64,000 nucleotides of DNA. Source: an uncultured Rhizobiaceae group bacterium (GTDB lineage Bacteria; Pseudomonadota; Alphaproteobacteria; Rhizobiales; Rhizobiaceae). Positions 17,899-26,888 of this stretch are shown here, one piece after another (positions within the stretch are counted from its first letter, which is position 1; the number at the start of each line of letters is the position of its first letter). The notes under the pieces were generated by a model that saw nothing but the letters and a program-made list of their open reading frames with translations, ran no database searches and was not told the origin of the DNA. The stretch spans positions 124,001-188,000 of the forward strand of contig CALGMR010000003.1 in NCBI GenBank assembly GCA_937958815.1, read 5' to 3'. The position numbers and the translations under genes were made by a program.

Positions 17899-18774
17899 TC
17901 AATTCTTTTTCACCAAACAAAACCCGCCAGCACTTCTAATTTTTTTGCAGAGTTTGATAGCAGAACTGCGTGAGCGCGTTCCAAGCCGCACAGCCCATTT
18001 CGCCTTTAAACCGCGCAGCCTTTTCTGACGATAGAGCGTTGGTTTGGCGTCTCCCAGAGAAACACCCAACTTACTGCGAACGCGTGTCCAGGAGCGCATG
18101 GCTTTGGCGCGTGAGAAATTGCCTGCAACCTGAACACCCCACGGTTGCCTTGAAGCAACGGCACCGCGAAATCTGGTCTTCAAAATTGGAAACCGGGTGC
18201 AACCTTCCATAAAACTCTTGCCGCTTCGAATGGCAAAATCATTCACCTTTGCAGTGCGGTCTTTGAAATAAGATGCGGGTTGACCTGTTACCGCTGCGAC
18301 ATAATCAAGCGTTTCAAAGGGCAAGCCTGAACGTCCCTTCAAGTATCGGTTCACCCGACCGGGGCCCGCGTTGTAAGCAGCCGCAGCCAGACCAAAATTA
18401 CCAAGTTCACTTCTAAGCTTCGCAAGCAAAGCGGCTGATGCTGGCAAGGCCAGTGCAGGGTCGTAAGAATTCAGCAGGCCTTCCGCTTTTGCAGTTGCCG
18501 GCATGAATTGGGCTATGCCTTCAGCACCCACCGGACTTCTGGCCAAAACGTCAAATCGGCTTTCAGTCCATATCAAGCGCGCAAAGGTGTTTTTCGGCAA
18601 TTGATGAAGATTGGCAACGCGCTCAATCTCTCGGCAAATGCGATCTTTTGTCCAGGCTTTAACATCAACCGCAGACTTTAAATTCTGCTGGGCGAATGCG
18701 GGAGAGAGATGCAGGCTCCCCACCACAGAAAGAACCAAAACTGCTCTATTCAGCCGCATCAGCATTGTCGCCAT
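17899..18774 (-). CDS. Lytic transglycosylase (SLT domain) with SPOR-like C-terminus
   Basis: This 291-residue exported protein cleaves peptidoglycan strands. The signal peptide ends near SPAFAQ. The SLT domain shows IWTESRFD (catalytic Glu71), [14 protein letters not shown] and [16 protein letters not shown], all intact. A basic linker leads to a C-terminal stretch [20 protein letters not shown] that looks like a SPOR-type repeat, a domain that binds denuded glycan at the septum. The start overlaps the end of ispG by 29 bases if the ATG at 18774 is used; ATGs at 18765 and 18759 are alternatives. Translational coupling with ispG is likely. Confidence 0.9.
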   Translation of the reverse strand: MATMLMRLNRAVLVLSVVGSLHLSPAFAQQNLKSAVDVKAWTKDRICREIERVANLHQLPKNTFARLIWTESRFDVLARSPVGAEGIAQFMPATAKAEGLLNSYDPALALPASAALLAKLRSELGNFGLAAAAYNAGPGRVNRYLKGRSGLPFETLDYVAAVTGQPASYFKDRTAKVNDFAIRSGKSFMEGCTRFPILKTRFRGAVASRQPWGVQVAGNFSRAKAMRSWTRVRSKLGVSLGDAKPTLYRQKRLRGLKAKWAVRLGTRSRSSAIKLCKKIRSAGGFCLVKKN

Positions 18775-20035
18775 ACCGGCGCTCTACATAAGACTGAACC
18801 AGCGCTTCAAATTCTTCTGCAATGTTTTCGCCGCGCAAAGTGACTGCTTTCTTGCCATCGATGAACACAGGTGCAGCAGGCGCTTCCCCCGTGCCGGGCA
18901 ATGAAATCCCGATATCTGCATGTTTGCTTTCGCCCGGCCCGTTGACGATACATCCCATCACGGCGACTTTGAGATCGGCAACGCCTGAGTATTTTTCACG
19001 CCATACAGGCATATTATTCCGCAACTGGCCTTGAATTTTTTCAGCCAACTCCTGAAAAACCGTCGATGTTGTGCGTCCACATCCAGGACAGGCCGCAACG
19101 ATAGGAACAAATGAACGAAAGCCCATTACTTGCAACAATTCTTGGGCAACCTGAACTTCTCGCGTGCGGTCCCCACCTGGTTCTGGCGTAAGAGAAATTC
19201 GAATTGTGTCTCCTATGCCTTGCTGTAAGAGAATGCCCAAAGCAGCAGACGAAGCCACAATGCCTTTGGTTCCCATTCCTGCTTCAGTAAGGCCGAGATG
19301 CAAAGCATAGTCGCTGCGCGCCGCAAGATCTGCATAGACGGCAATCAATTGTTGAACATCGGAGACTTTCGCCGACAAGATGATTTGGTCTTTGCCCAAG
19401 CCAATCCGCTCAGCTTCTTGCGCAGATAGGAGAGCAGATTGAACCATGGCTTCTCGCATCACGGCATTGGCTGAAAGCGGACTGCCTTCATCGGCATTTT
19501 TGTCCATGAGTTGTGTCAGCAAAGCTTGATCAAGAGATCCCCAGTTAACACCGATGCGCACTGCTTTTTGATATTTGAGAGCCATATCAATAATGGCACC
19601 AAACTGTTTGTCGCGTTTGTCCTTGAAGCCAACGTTGCCTGGGTTGATGCGATATTTCGCCAATGCTTCAGCGCAGGCTGGGTGATCAGCCAACAATTTA
19701 TGACCAATATAATGAAAGTCCCCAACCAACGGCACATCAATGCCCAACCTGTCCAGACGTTCACGAATTTTAGGAACTGCCGCCGCAGCTTCATCACGGT
19801 CCACGGTAATGCGCACCAGCTCAGAACCTGCATTGGCCAGAGCTGCAACCTGTTGAACGGTGCTGTCTACATCTGCTGTGTCCGTATTGGTCATCGACTG
19901 AACAACAATCGGCGCACCGCCGCCAACAGTCACATTGCCAACCTTAGCTCCAACCGTTGTTTGGCGTCGAAGCGGATGAACCAGTGGCGCCACAGAAGAA
20001 AATGGATCACACGTTTCGGGAAGGCTTGCGGACAT
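18746..20035 (-). CDS. ispG: 4-hydroxy-3-methylbut-2-enyl diphosphate synthase (flavodoxin)
   Basis: This is the 4Fe-4S enzyme of the MEP isoprenoid pathway: it converts MEcPP to HMBPP. The 429-residue protein has a TIM-barrel part ([39 protein letters not shown]) and a C-terminal cluster domain with CPGCGRTTS and the later [10 protein letters not shown], giving the three cysteines of the cluster. Its presence shows that the cell makes isoprenoids by the MEP route. That matters for interpreting the HMG-CoA reductase gene at 31-32 kb. The lytic transglycosylase gene overlaps its 3' end. Confidence 0.97.
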   Translation of the reverse strand: MSASLPETCDPFSSVAPLVHPLRRQTTVGAKVGNVTVGGGAPIVVQSMTNTDTADVDSTVQQVAALANAGSELVRITVDRDEAAAAVPKIRERLDRLGIDVPLVGDFHYIGHKLLADHPACAEALAKYRINPGNVGFKDKRDKQFGAIIDMALKYQKAVRIGVNWGSLDQALLTQLMDKNADEGSPLSANAVMREAMVQSALLSAQEAERIGLGKDQIILSAKVSDVQQLIAVYADLAARSDYALHLGLTEAGMGTKGIVASSAALGILLQQGIGDTIRISLTPEPGGDRTREVQVAQELLQVMGFRSFVPIVAACPGCGRTTSTVFQELAEKIQGQLRNNMPVWREKYSGVADLKVAVMGCIVNGPGESKHADIGISLPGTGEAPAAPVFIDGKKAVTLRGENIAEEFEALVQSYVERRYGDNADAAE

Positions 20036-20117
20036 CTAACTTATAATTCCAGATCTGAATTCTACGCGTCAACGTAACGGTATCATTGTGTCACGGCAAA
20101 GTCATTTCCCACAAGTG

Positions 20118-20687
20118 TTATGCAGACGCGTGCAGTGACGCAGCAACGACCCGCAAAAGCGCCGCAAACCCCAATTCTAATTCTGAGGAGCGCATACGCT
20201 TTGCTTTCATGCCTGCCACTGATTGGCTGAGCATGTTGGCCAAATCTTTTGACAGGTCTTTCGGGCAATTGGACGAGATAATAATGGTTTCAAAAACAGA
20301 ATTCAGTGTGGTGTCGAAATCTTCAAAAATATCTTCTGCATAATCTTGTTTCAAACCGATGATTTCCTCCCCGTGGGGCATATTCTCCATCATCGCATGG
20401 GGTTCAACCACCGCCAATTTGAACACGGTTTCAAGCTTTTCAGGGGCCGATTTTTCAGAGTCTACAACGTTTAAAAACTCGGCCTGCAAACCGTTGCAGA
20501 ATGATGTCACAATTGCGCGGTAAATATCGACCTTGTTGGAAAAGCTTTGATAAAGCGCTGGGCGCGACATTCCCGCAGCTTTGGCAATGTCATCCATAGA
20601 AGTGCGCTTGAACCCATAGGCAGCAAACACATCAAACGCCGCGGTCAGGATGGCTACTTGCTTCGGATTTTCAACATTTGAAAACAT
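20118..20687 (-). CDS. TetR/AcrR-family transcriptional regulator
   Basis: This 189-residue regulator has an N-terminal helix-turn-helix (ILTAAFDVFAAYGFKRTSMDDIAKAAGMSRPALYQSFSNKVDIY in consecutive parts) and a helical ligand-binding domain of no obvious specificity. It is divergent from the molybdenum hydroxylase operon, with 68 bases between the starts. That gap holds a perfect inverted repeat over a -35-like hexamer. By position it probably represses iorA/iorB-like expression and its own gene until an effector, perhaps an aldehyde or aromatic, binds. Confidence 0.93.
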   Translation of the reverse strand: MFSNVENPKQVAILTAAFDVFAAYGFKRTSMDDIAKAAGMSRPALYQSFSNKVDIYRAIVTSFCNGLQAEFLNVVDSEKSAPEKLETVFKLAVVEPHAMMENMPHGEEIIGLKQDYAEDIFEDFDTTLNSVFETIIISSNCPKDLSKDLANMLSQSVAGMKAKRMRSSELELGFAALLRVVAASLHASA

Positions 20688-20697
20688 AATTGACGTT

Positions 20698-20722
20698 TTG
20701 ACATTTTTTGTTATTTTGTCAA
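20698..20722. promoter_or_regulatory. Perfect inverted repeat TTGACA-N13-TGTCAA: likely TetR operator over the -35 region
   Basis: TTGACA (20698-20703) and TGTCAA (20717-20722) are exact inverse complements 13 bases apart, in the 68-base gap between the divergent TetR gene and the 2Fe-2S subunit gene. TTGACA is also a consensus -35 for the + strand, and another TTGAC starts at 20690. A repressor bound here would block RNA polymerase. The -10 element for the + strand is weak (AAGAAC at 20721). Confidence 0.6.
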
Positions 20723-20755
20723 GAACACTGAATCCACTCCCCGAAAGTTAGCAAC

Positions 20756-21214
20756 ATGATTCTCAATGTGAACGGCAAAGACATCGAAATTGATGCGGAA
20801 CCCGACATGCCTCTGCTTTGGGCTTTGCGTGATCTTGCAGGATTGAAGGGCCCCAAATTTGGGTGCGGCATAGCTGCATGTGGCGCTTGCACGGTGCATA
20901 TAGATGGCGAACCCATGCGCTCATGCTCCATAGCAATTGAGGATGTATCTGGTGCCGTGACGACGATTGAAGGTATTTCTGACGGCAAAGATTTGCACTC
21001 TATTCAAAAGGCTTGGATTGAAAAACAAGTGCCACAATGTGGTTATTGCCAGTCGGGCCAAATCATGGGGGCGGTCGCCCTTTTGGAAAACAATTCAAGC
21101 CCCACAGATGAAGACATCGATGAAGCTATGAGCGGAAATTTATGTCGATGCGGGTCTTATCCGCAAATTCGTGAAGCGATTAAACACGCAGCGACTTTGA
21201 AAGTGGAGGCTTAA
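20756..21214 (+). CDS. 2Fe-2S subunit of a molybdenum hydroxylase (IorA-like)
   Basis: This 152-residue small subunit carries two 2Fe-2S clusters. The plant-type cluster uses Cys37, Cys42, Cys45 and Cys57 ([14 protein letters not shown]). The helical-domain cluster uses Cys95, Cys98, Cys130 and Cys132 (CGYCQSGQ and LCRCGSY). It passes electrons from the molybdenum site of the next gene product. Unlike xanthine dehydrogenase small subunits, it has no FAD domain, as in isoquinoline 1-oxidoreductase and periplasmic aldehyde dehydrogenases. It has no signal peptide and would be co-exported with the Tat-dependent large subunit. Three bases separate it from the next gene. Confidence 0.94.
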   Translation: MILNVNGKDIEIDAEPDMPLLWALRDLAGLKGPKFGCGIAACGACTVHIDGEPMRSCSIAIEDVSGAVTTIEGISDGKDLHSIQKAWIEKQVPQCGYCQSGQIMGAVALLENNSSPTDEDIDEAMSGNLCRCGSYPQIREAIKHAATLKVEA

Positions 21215-21217
21215 TCC

Positions 21218-23497
21218 ATGGGAAAAATTCTTCGCAGAACATTCCTCATCGGCACAGCCGCAATTGCTGGTGGCGTTGCATTTGGCGCGTACCAACTGAA
21301 CAAAACCTATCCAAATCCACTTGAAGACGATTTGGCCGAGGGTGAAAACACGTTCAATCCTTATGTCAAAATTACATCAGACAACACAGTCACCATCTTG
21401 GTGCCACGCGCGGAAATGGGACAAGGCGTAACAACCACTTTGGCCGCATTGGTTGCCGAAGAGTTGGATGTCGATATGGCCGACATTAAAGTTGAGATCG
21501 CCCCCGCTTCATATGCCTACTACAATTCCGCCATGCTCGCCGACGGCGCACCCTTGGCTCACTACAACCGTTCTAAGCTGGCCAGCGCCATGCGCTCTTC
21601 CATGTCAGGTTTGGGCAAAATTTTGGGTCTTCAGGTGACGGGTGGATCGTCATCGATAGCCGATGCCTACGACAAATTACGTCAAGCAGGTTGCGCCGCA
21701 CGAGAAACACTCAAGCTCGCAGCCAGCGAAAAAAGCGGGATTGCAATCGCTGAACTCAAAACCGAAAACGCAAAGGTCATACTGCCGGACGGCAAGACGC
21801 TGACCTATGGCGAGTTGGCAGAGGCGGCAGCCCAACTTGATCCACCGTCTGATATCAAAATGCGCCCTGCATCGGAATGGAAAATTTTGGGCAAACCGAC
21901 ACCGCGCACCGACGCATTTGCCAAATCCACCGGAGCGCCGATTTTTGGCATCGATGTGGATTTGCCGGACATGCTCTACGCCTCGGTTAAGATGAACCCG
22001 CGCCTTGGCGGGAAAATGAAAAGTTTTGACGCCACTGAAGCAAAAAAGATCAAAGGCATTGTCGACGTGATCGACATGACGGGCCCAGACAATGAAAAAT
22101 TTGGCGGCGGCATTGCAGTCATCGCAACCAACACTTGGTCTGCATTCAAAGGCATCAACGCTGTTGAAGTCGAATGGGATGAAGCCCCCTACCCCGCCAC
22201 GACCGACGGCATAATGGGTGTAATTGAAACCGCTCTTAAATCTGGTGACGGTGACAATCTGCGCGATGATGGCAATGTCGAACTAGCGTTTGCCGATGCG
22301 CCGCGTGAGCGTGTGGTTGAAGCACAATACCGTGTTCCCTATTTGGCGCACTCGACTATGGAACCGATGAACGCCACAGCCCAATTGAAGGATGGCCGAC
22401 TGGACATCTGGACGGGTACGCAAGCGCCAACAATTGTTCGATCTGATTGCGCATATGAAGCTGGGGTCGAAGAAGAAAACACATTCGTCCACTCGACCTA
22501 TCTGGGCGGTGGCTTTGGCCGCCGTGGTGAAGTTGACTTTGCGCGTTTTGCAGCACGTGTTGCCAAAGCAACAAACGGCAAACCCGTGCAAGTGATTTGG
22601 ACCCGCGAAGAGGACATGACGCACGACACATATCGCCCTGCGTCGATAAGCAATTGGAAGGCACGTCTTGACGAAAACGGGCTACCCATGGCGATTGATG
22701 GGCAAATAGCAACGCCTTCAGTTATTGCCAGCGTTATGGCACGAACCTATCCATCCTTGTCACCGGCAGGGCCGGACAACACGATCACCCATGGGGCATT
22801 TGATCAACCTTACACGGTTGAAAACTACCGCATCTCAGGCATCAAGGCGCCAGTCGATATTCCCATTGGATTTTGGCGCTCGGTCGGAAACTCTTACAAC
22901 GGGTTTTACCACGAAAGCTTCCTGGATGAGGTTGCTGCAAAATCAAATCTTGATCCCATCGAAATGCGCTTGAAACTGATGAAGGATCACCCGACCGCAA
23001 TTGGCGTTGTCAACAAAGTAGCAAGCATGGCCAATTGGTCTGCTGCGAAACAGGAAGGACGTGCCAAAGGGTTTGCTTTCACTCTGTCTTTTGGATGTTG
23101 GGTCGCGCAAGTGATTGAAGTTTCCCAAACAGATGATGGCATCAAAATTGAAAACGTGTGGTGTGCTGCAGACATTGGTGAAGCTTTAGACTCGGCAATC
23201 GTGAAGACACAGATACAATCTGGAATTGTCTACGGCCTGTCTTCCGCTCTTGGTCAAGAAATAACATTTGATGACGGCATGGTGGAGCAGACCAATTTTG
23301 ACAGCTTCGATGCGATGCGCATGAACCAGTGTCCGAACATGGAAATAGAAATATTGGAAACCGCAGACCATCGAGGCGGTGCCGGAGAACCGGGAACGCC
23401 TCCGTCAATTCCAGCACTGGCAAACGCAATTCATGCCCTTACGGGAAAGCGCATCCGCTCAATGCCTTTGTCCAATGAAGTGGATTTCTACGCCTAA
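21218..23497 (+). CDS. Molybdopterin-dependent oxidoreductase large subunit (IorB-like), Tat-exported
   Basis: The 759-residue catalytic subunit starts with a Tat signal (RRTFLIGTAAIAGG), so the folded enzyme is exported to the periplasm. Family blocks include VPRAEMGQGVTTTLA near the N-terminus, ILGKPTPRTDAFAKSTG (start of the aldehyde-oxidase a/b hammerhead), YRVPYLAHSTMEPMNATA, GGGFGRRGEVDFA and the C-terminal RGGAGEPGTPPSIPALANA, which holds the catalytic Glu. It is the IorB or membrane-type aldehyde dehydrogenase group. The substrate may be an aldehyde or an N-heterocycle. Electrons would go to c-type cytochromes; two such genes lie 2 kb away. A GGAGG site precedes the ATG. Confidence 0.92.
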   Translation: MGKILRRTFLIGTAAIAGGVAFGAYQLNKTYPNPLEDDLAEGENTFNPYVKITSDNTVTILVPRAEMGQGVTTTLAALVAEELDVDMADIKVEIAPASYAYYNSAMLADGAPLAHYNRSKLASAMRSSMSGLGKILGLQVTGGSSSIADAYDKLRQAGCAARETLKLAASEKSGIAIAELKTENAKVILPDGKTLTYGELAEAAAQLDPPSDIKMRPASEWKILGKPTPRTDAFAKSTGAPIFGIDVDLPDMLYASVKMNPRLGGKMKSFDATEAKKIKGIVDVIDMTGPDNEKFGGGIAVIATNTWSAFKGINAVEVEWDEAPYPATTDGIMGVIETALKSGDGDNLRDDGNVELAFADAPRERVVEAQYRVPYLAHSTMEPMNATAQLKDGRLDIWTGTQAPTIVRSDCAYEAGVEEENTFVHSTYLGGGFGRRGEVDFARFAARVAKATNGKPVQVIWTREEDMTHDTYRPASISNWKARLDENGLPMAIDGQIATPSVIASVMARTYPSLSPAGPDNTITHGAFDQPYTVENYRISGIKAPVDIPIGFWRSVGNSYNGFYHESFLDEVAAKSNLDPIEMRLKLMKDHPTAIGVVNKVASMANWSAAKQEGRAKGFAFTLSFGCWVAQVIEVSQTDDGIKIENVWCAADIGEALDSAIVKTQIQSGIVYGLSSALGQEITFDDGMVEQTNFDSFDAMRMNQCPNMEIEILETADHRGGAGEPGTPPSIPALANAIHALTGKRIRSMPLSNEVDFYA

Positions 23498-23539
23498 CCG
23501 GAGCAGCCCGCTAAGACACAGAATGGTTTGAAAAAGGTG

Positions 23540-25291
23540 CTAGGCGATGGCTTGCGTTAACTGCGCTTGCTGTTGATGAACGATGTTCTCACCGAGCATT
23601 TGCAACCAGGGAACCACTTGGCTGGCTGGCATGCTTTTTGAGAAGTAATACCCTTGCAGCATGTCGGCGCCCATATGGGTGATAAAGTCGACCTCGCGAA
23701 TACTCTCAACGCCTTCAGCGATTGTTTGGCATCCAAGCTCATTTGCAAGGGTAATTGACGCTGACAATATGCTGCGCACCCGAGTGTCTTTTTGCGCCCT
23801 CGTGACCAAAGATCGGTCTAATTTAATGTAATCGACCTGCAAGTCCGCAAGGCGAGCAAGATTGGAATATCCCTTGCCAAAATCATCAATGGACACTGTA
23901 TAGCCAAAATCACGCAGACGAGCCAAAACATCTGCTGCCGATCGGCCTGACCCAAACAGCACATCTTCACTCACCTCAATCTCCAAAAGTGAATGATTGA
24001 ACTCAAATTTGCGCGAAAGCTCGGTCAATTTCGAAATGAATTCTGGCGCAATGAAGTGCTTCGCTCCGATATTTACCGAAAGGCGCAAGTCGAAACCTTT
24101 TGCGACCCAATTTGCGTGGTCGCGCATAGCGCGTTCCAAAACCCAATTGCCTAATTTTACAATGACGTGGGAATTGGAGATTGCAGGCAGCCAATCATTC
24201 GGCGCCAATACTTTCCCGCTCGGGTGGTTCCACCGAACCAGTGCTTCGACACCAGCAATGGTACGATCTCTCGCATAGACCTTCGGCTGATATTCCAAGA
24301 ACAACTCGTTGTTCTCGATCGCCAACAAAACGTCACGTCGCAATTCGGCTTCAGATTGAGTACCAATCTCGGGTTCAAAAATAACCGCTCTGTTTTTGCC
24401 GAGAGCCTTGGCATGGTACATCGCAATGTCAGAACGTTTGAAAAGTTCCTGAACGGTCGTTCCGTCATTTGGATAACGAGCGCAGCCTATACTGGCTCCA
24501 AAATCGCTCAAGAAATTCAATTCAGATGTCGGCTCCAAAATTGACTTTCGCAATGTTTCCAAAAACGAGGTCAAAGCCAAGTCGTCTGTCAAACCCGGAA
24601 CAAGAAGCGTGAACTCATCACCTCCTATACGCGACACAACTGGCTCGTTGAGAGCGCCATCTCCCTTGGTGCGAACACTTTCATAATACCGATACGCGGA
24701 TAAACTCAAACTCTTTGCAACGCTCTGAAGGAACTGATCTCCAATATCATGACCGTGCAAATCGTTGATCTCTTTAAAGTTGTCCATATCGACAAAAATC
24801 ACCGCGCCGCCTTTGGCGAGCATTCTTTCATCCGACACAACACGTTGCAGCGTGTCTTGAAACTTCTCCCGATTAGGAAGGTTTGTGACACCGTCCACAT
24901 AGGCAAGTCGCTTCAATTGCGCACTCGACTTCATCATACGGCGAACCATAAGATTATAAGTATCTTGCAGCTCTTGAAACTCACGAATTATGCCACGCCC
25001 TTGCAACACATCGATTGGCGCCATGTGCTGACTTTCAGCATTCTTGTTGAGTTCAATCACAGCCAATTCAATTGGTTTAACGGCTCGTTTCAATACGATC
25101 GACGAGAGCAAAATAATGCAGAAGATACTCACCAAAAACATGCCGGCGATGTACCAGATATTTCGAGACGCAAACTGGTTCATTGCGACGCCCCAATCAA
25201 ACATTGGAGAATAGTTCAGCCAAGCCAAAGCACATGCTGGCAATAACGCGGCCAGAAAAAAGCCCGTCACAAAAAGTGTTCTTAGTCGCAT
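23540..25291 (-). CDS. Membrane-anchored GGDEF-EAL protein (cyclic di-GMP metabolism)
   Basis: The 583-residue protein has two TM helices (about 5-25 and 47-66) flanking a very short periplasmic loop, then a linker of HAMP-like length. A diguanylate cyclase domain with an intact GGDEF (223-227) and a phosphodiesterase domain with EAL (349-351), DDFGKGYSNL, KLDRS and EGVES follow. Both active sites look complete. There is no RxxD inhibition site five residues before GGDEF; instead a Gly/Glu-containing insertion (about 204-219) precedes it. I would guess the phosphodiesterase activity dominates. It lies between the molybdenum hydroxylase (convergent, 42-base gap) and two cytochrome genes on its own strand. 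Confidence 0.93.
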   Translation of the reverse strand: MRLRTLFVTGFFLAALLPACALAWLNYSPMFDWGVAMNQFASRNIWYIAGMFLVSIFCIILLSSIVLKRAVKPIELAVIELNKNAESQHMAPIDVLQGRGIIREFQELQDTYNLMVRRMMKSSAQLKRLAYVDGVTNLPNREKFQDTLQRVVSDERMLAKGGAVIFVDMDNFKEINDLHGHDIGDQFLQSVAKSLSLSAYRYYESVRTKGDGALNEPVVSRIGGDEFTLLVPGLTDDLALTSFLETLRKSILEPTSELNFLSDFGASIGCARYPNDGTTVQELFKRSDIAMYHAKALGKNRAVIFEPEIGTQSEAELRRDVLLAIENNELFLEYQPKVYARDRTIAGVEALVRWNHPSGKVLAPNDWLPAISNSHVIVKLGNWVLERAMRDHANWVAKGFDLRLSVNIGAKHFIAPEFISKLTELSRKFEFNHSLLEIEVSEDVLFGSGRSAADVLARLRDFGYTVSIDDFGKGYSNLARLADLQVDYIKLDRSLVTRAQKDTRVRSILSASITLANELGCQTIAEGVESIREVDFITHMGADMLQGYYFSKSMPASQVVPWLQMLGENIVHQQQAQLTQAIA

Positions 25292-25425
25292 CGAATTCCT
25301 GACCCCTGCCCGTCAAGTAAAACTTTGCACCAGTCTTGCCTTCGTGAGATTTCGTAAGCCTTAACAGGCTGTTGGAGATCACTTTAAAGGTTAGCTGTCT
25401 GTAAAATATCCGCGTAGGTTTTTAG

Positions 25426-26349
25426 CTATTTTGAAGCTGAACTTTCAATCGCCGGAACTGCTTTCAAGTATTCAGCAATTGCCGCTCTGTCTTCATCAGT
25501 TAGCTTCGCCATATTTTCTTGGACATCAGCCATGGACGAGCCAAATGAATCAAACTCAGGTGTAAATCCGGTCTTGAGTGAATCAGCAATTTCTGCGGTG
25601 CTCCAATTGCCAAGCCCTGAAGCATGTGGGGTCAAGTTAGGAACGGACCCCGACCCTTCGGCAGCAGGGCCGCCAGCAAGCCAATTTTTCAATTTTGGCC
25701 CGCCAATCAAATTGCGCGGCGTGTGACAAGCCCCGCAATGGGCTGGCCCTTCCACAAGATAGCGCCCGCGTTCCAGTTGTGCATTGCCAGCTTCGACGGA
25801 AAGGACAGGTTCAGGGCTGAGATACAGTTTTTTCCACAAACCCAACCCTCTTCGGATATTAAATGGAAAACTGAGCTCATGGGCTTTTGACGCAGTCTGG
25901 TCATCTGGCAGGGTTTTAAGATAAGCAAACAAATCGACCACATCTTTGTTTGTCATCCGAGCATAAGATGTATAGGGGAACGCAGGATAGTAATGCTCGC
26001 CCTGCGGCGACACTCCACGTTTCATCGCATTCACAAATTGCTCCAGCGACCATTTGCCGATGCCATGCTGTTCATCACTGGAAATATTAGGGGCATGAAA
26101 CGTGCCGAAAGGTGTTTTGAGTTCCACACCTCCAGACAGCACAAGTTTAGAATCTCCCGTGGCCCCTTTGGCAGCATGACAACTTGCGCAGCCGCCTGCC
26201 CAGAAAATAGTCTCCCCCGCCACAGCATCACCCGTCGGCAAAGCAGCAACCTGTTCGGACTTCAACCCGTTGGGGAGCGTCAAAATCCAAAACCCAGCAA
26301 AGCCAAGAGCCGTAAGAGCAAGAATGGCGATGCTGAGTTTTTTAATCAT
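25426..26349 (-). CDS. Diheme cytochrome c
   Basis: This 307-residue protein has an N-terminal membrane anchor or signal (residues 4-24). Two cytochrome c domains follow, with CASCH (Cys54, Cys57, His58) and CGACH (Cys205, Cys208, His209); APNISSD and VPNLTPH are the usual loops before the axial Met regions. This type matches the cytochrome subunits that accept electrons from periplasmic alcohol, aldehyde and molybdenum dehydrogenases. I place the start at the ATG at 26349; the longer frame to 26403 overlaps the upstream cytochrome c' gene. It probably forms one transcript with that gene. Confidence 0.93.
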   Translation of the reverse strand: MIKKLSIAILALTALGFAGFWILTLPNGLKSEQVAALPTGDAVAGETIFWAGGCASCHAAKGATGDSKLVLSGGVELKTPFGTFHAPNISSDEQHGIGKWSLEQFVNAMKRGVSPQGEHYYPAFPYTSYARMTNKDVVDLFAYLKTLPDDQTASKAHELSFPFNIRRGLGLWKKLYLSPEPVLSVEAGNAQLERGRYLVEGPAHCGACHTPRNLIGGPKLKNWLAGGPAAEGSGSVPNLTPHASGLGNWSTAEIADSLKTGFTPEFDSFGSSMADVQENMAKLTDEDRAAIAEYLKAVPAIESSASK

Positions 26350-26363
26350 TGAATTTTGCGCCT

Positions 26364-26810
26364 CTAGTTTTTGACGCGATATGCTTTGTGGCACGCACCA
26401 CAATTTGCAGTTGCTGCACCGAACGCCGCTTTGAAACTGTCCAGATCGGTAACAGTGGCAGAAGTGTCGGCCACAAACTTATTCACTGCTGCATCAAAGC
26501 CTGCACGGTCAGACCAAATAGCAGGGCCAGCTTCGGTGTTGGCGCCTTTTTCAGACCCTTCAGGAAACATGTATCCAAAGGCCAAGCCGCCGTTGTTCAT
26601 GGTGCGCAAAACAAGCTGCGCTGCAACAGCGTTGAATTCCACTTCGCCCTTGACCATGGCCGCGCCAGCACCAGTAGCCGCACCCACATTTTTCATCAAA
26701 TCCTGACGTTCTTTTGCAACGTCACCAGAAGCAATCGCTGATGCAGAAAAGAGTGCGATTGATGCGGCCAGAGTGGCAACAAACGGGGCTTTAAATTGAG
26801 TAAGCTTCAT
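26364..26810 (-). CDS. Cytochrome c' / c-556 family protein
   Basis: This 148-residue periplasmic cytochrome has a signal peptide ending near SAIAS, a four-helix-bundle body and the haem site CGACHKAYR close to the C-terminus (Cys137, Cys140, His141). That is the layout of cytochrome c' and c-556. These bind NO or shuttle electrons. The gene lies directly upstream of the diheme cytochrome c gene (14 bases) and both point away from the FAD monooxygenase gene's end. The trio with the GGDEF-EAL gene runs in one direction. Confidence 0.92.
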   Translation of the reverse strand: MKLTQFKAPFVATLAASIALFSASAIASGDVAKERQDLMKNVGAATGAGAAMVKGEVEFNAVAAQLVLRTMNNGGLAFGYMFPEGSEKGANTEAGPAIWSDRAGFDAAVNKFVADTSATVTDLDSFKAAFGAATANCGACHKAYRVKN

Positions 26811-26888
26811 GAGAATTCTCTTTCTTGGTTGTTGGTTTTACAAAGCCTGCCATCTTGGGGGAAGTTCATCAAATCACATTTTTAACAC

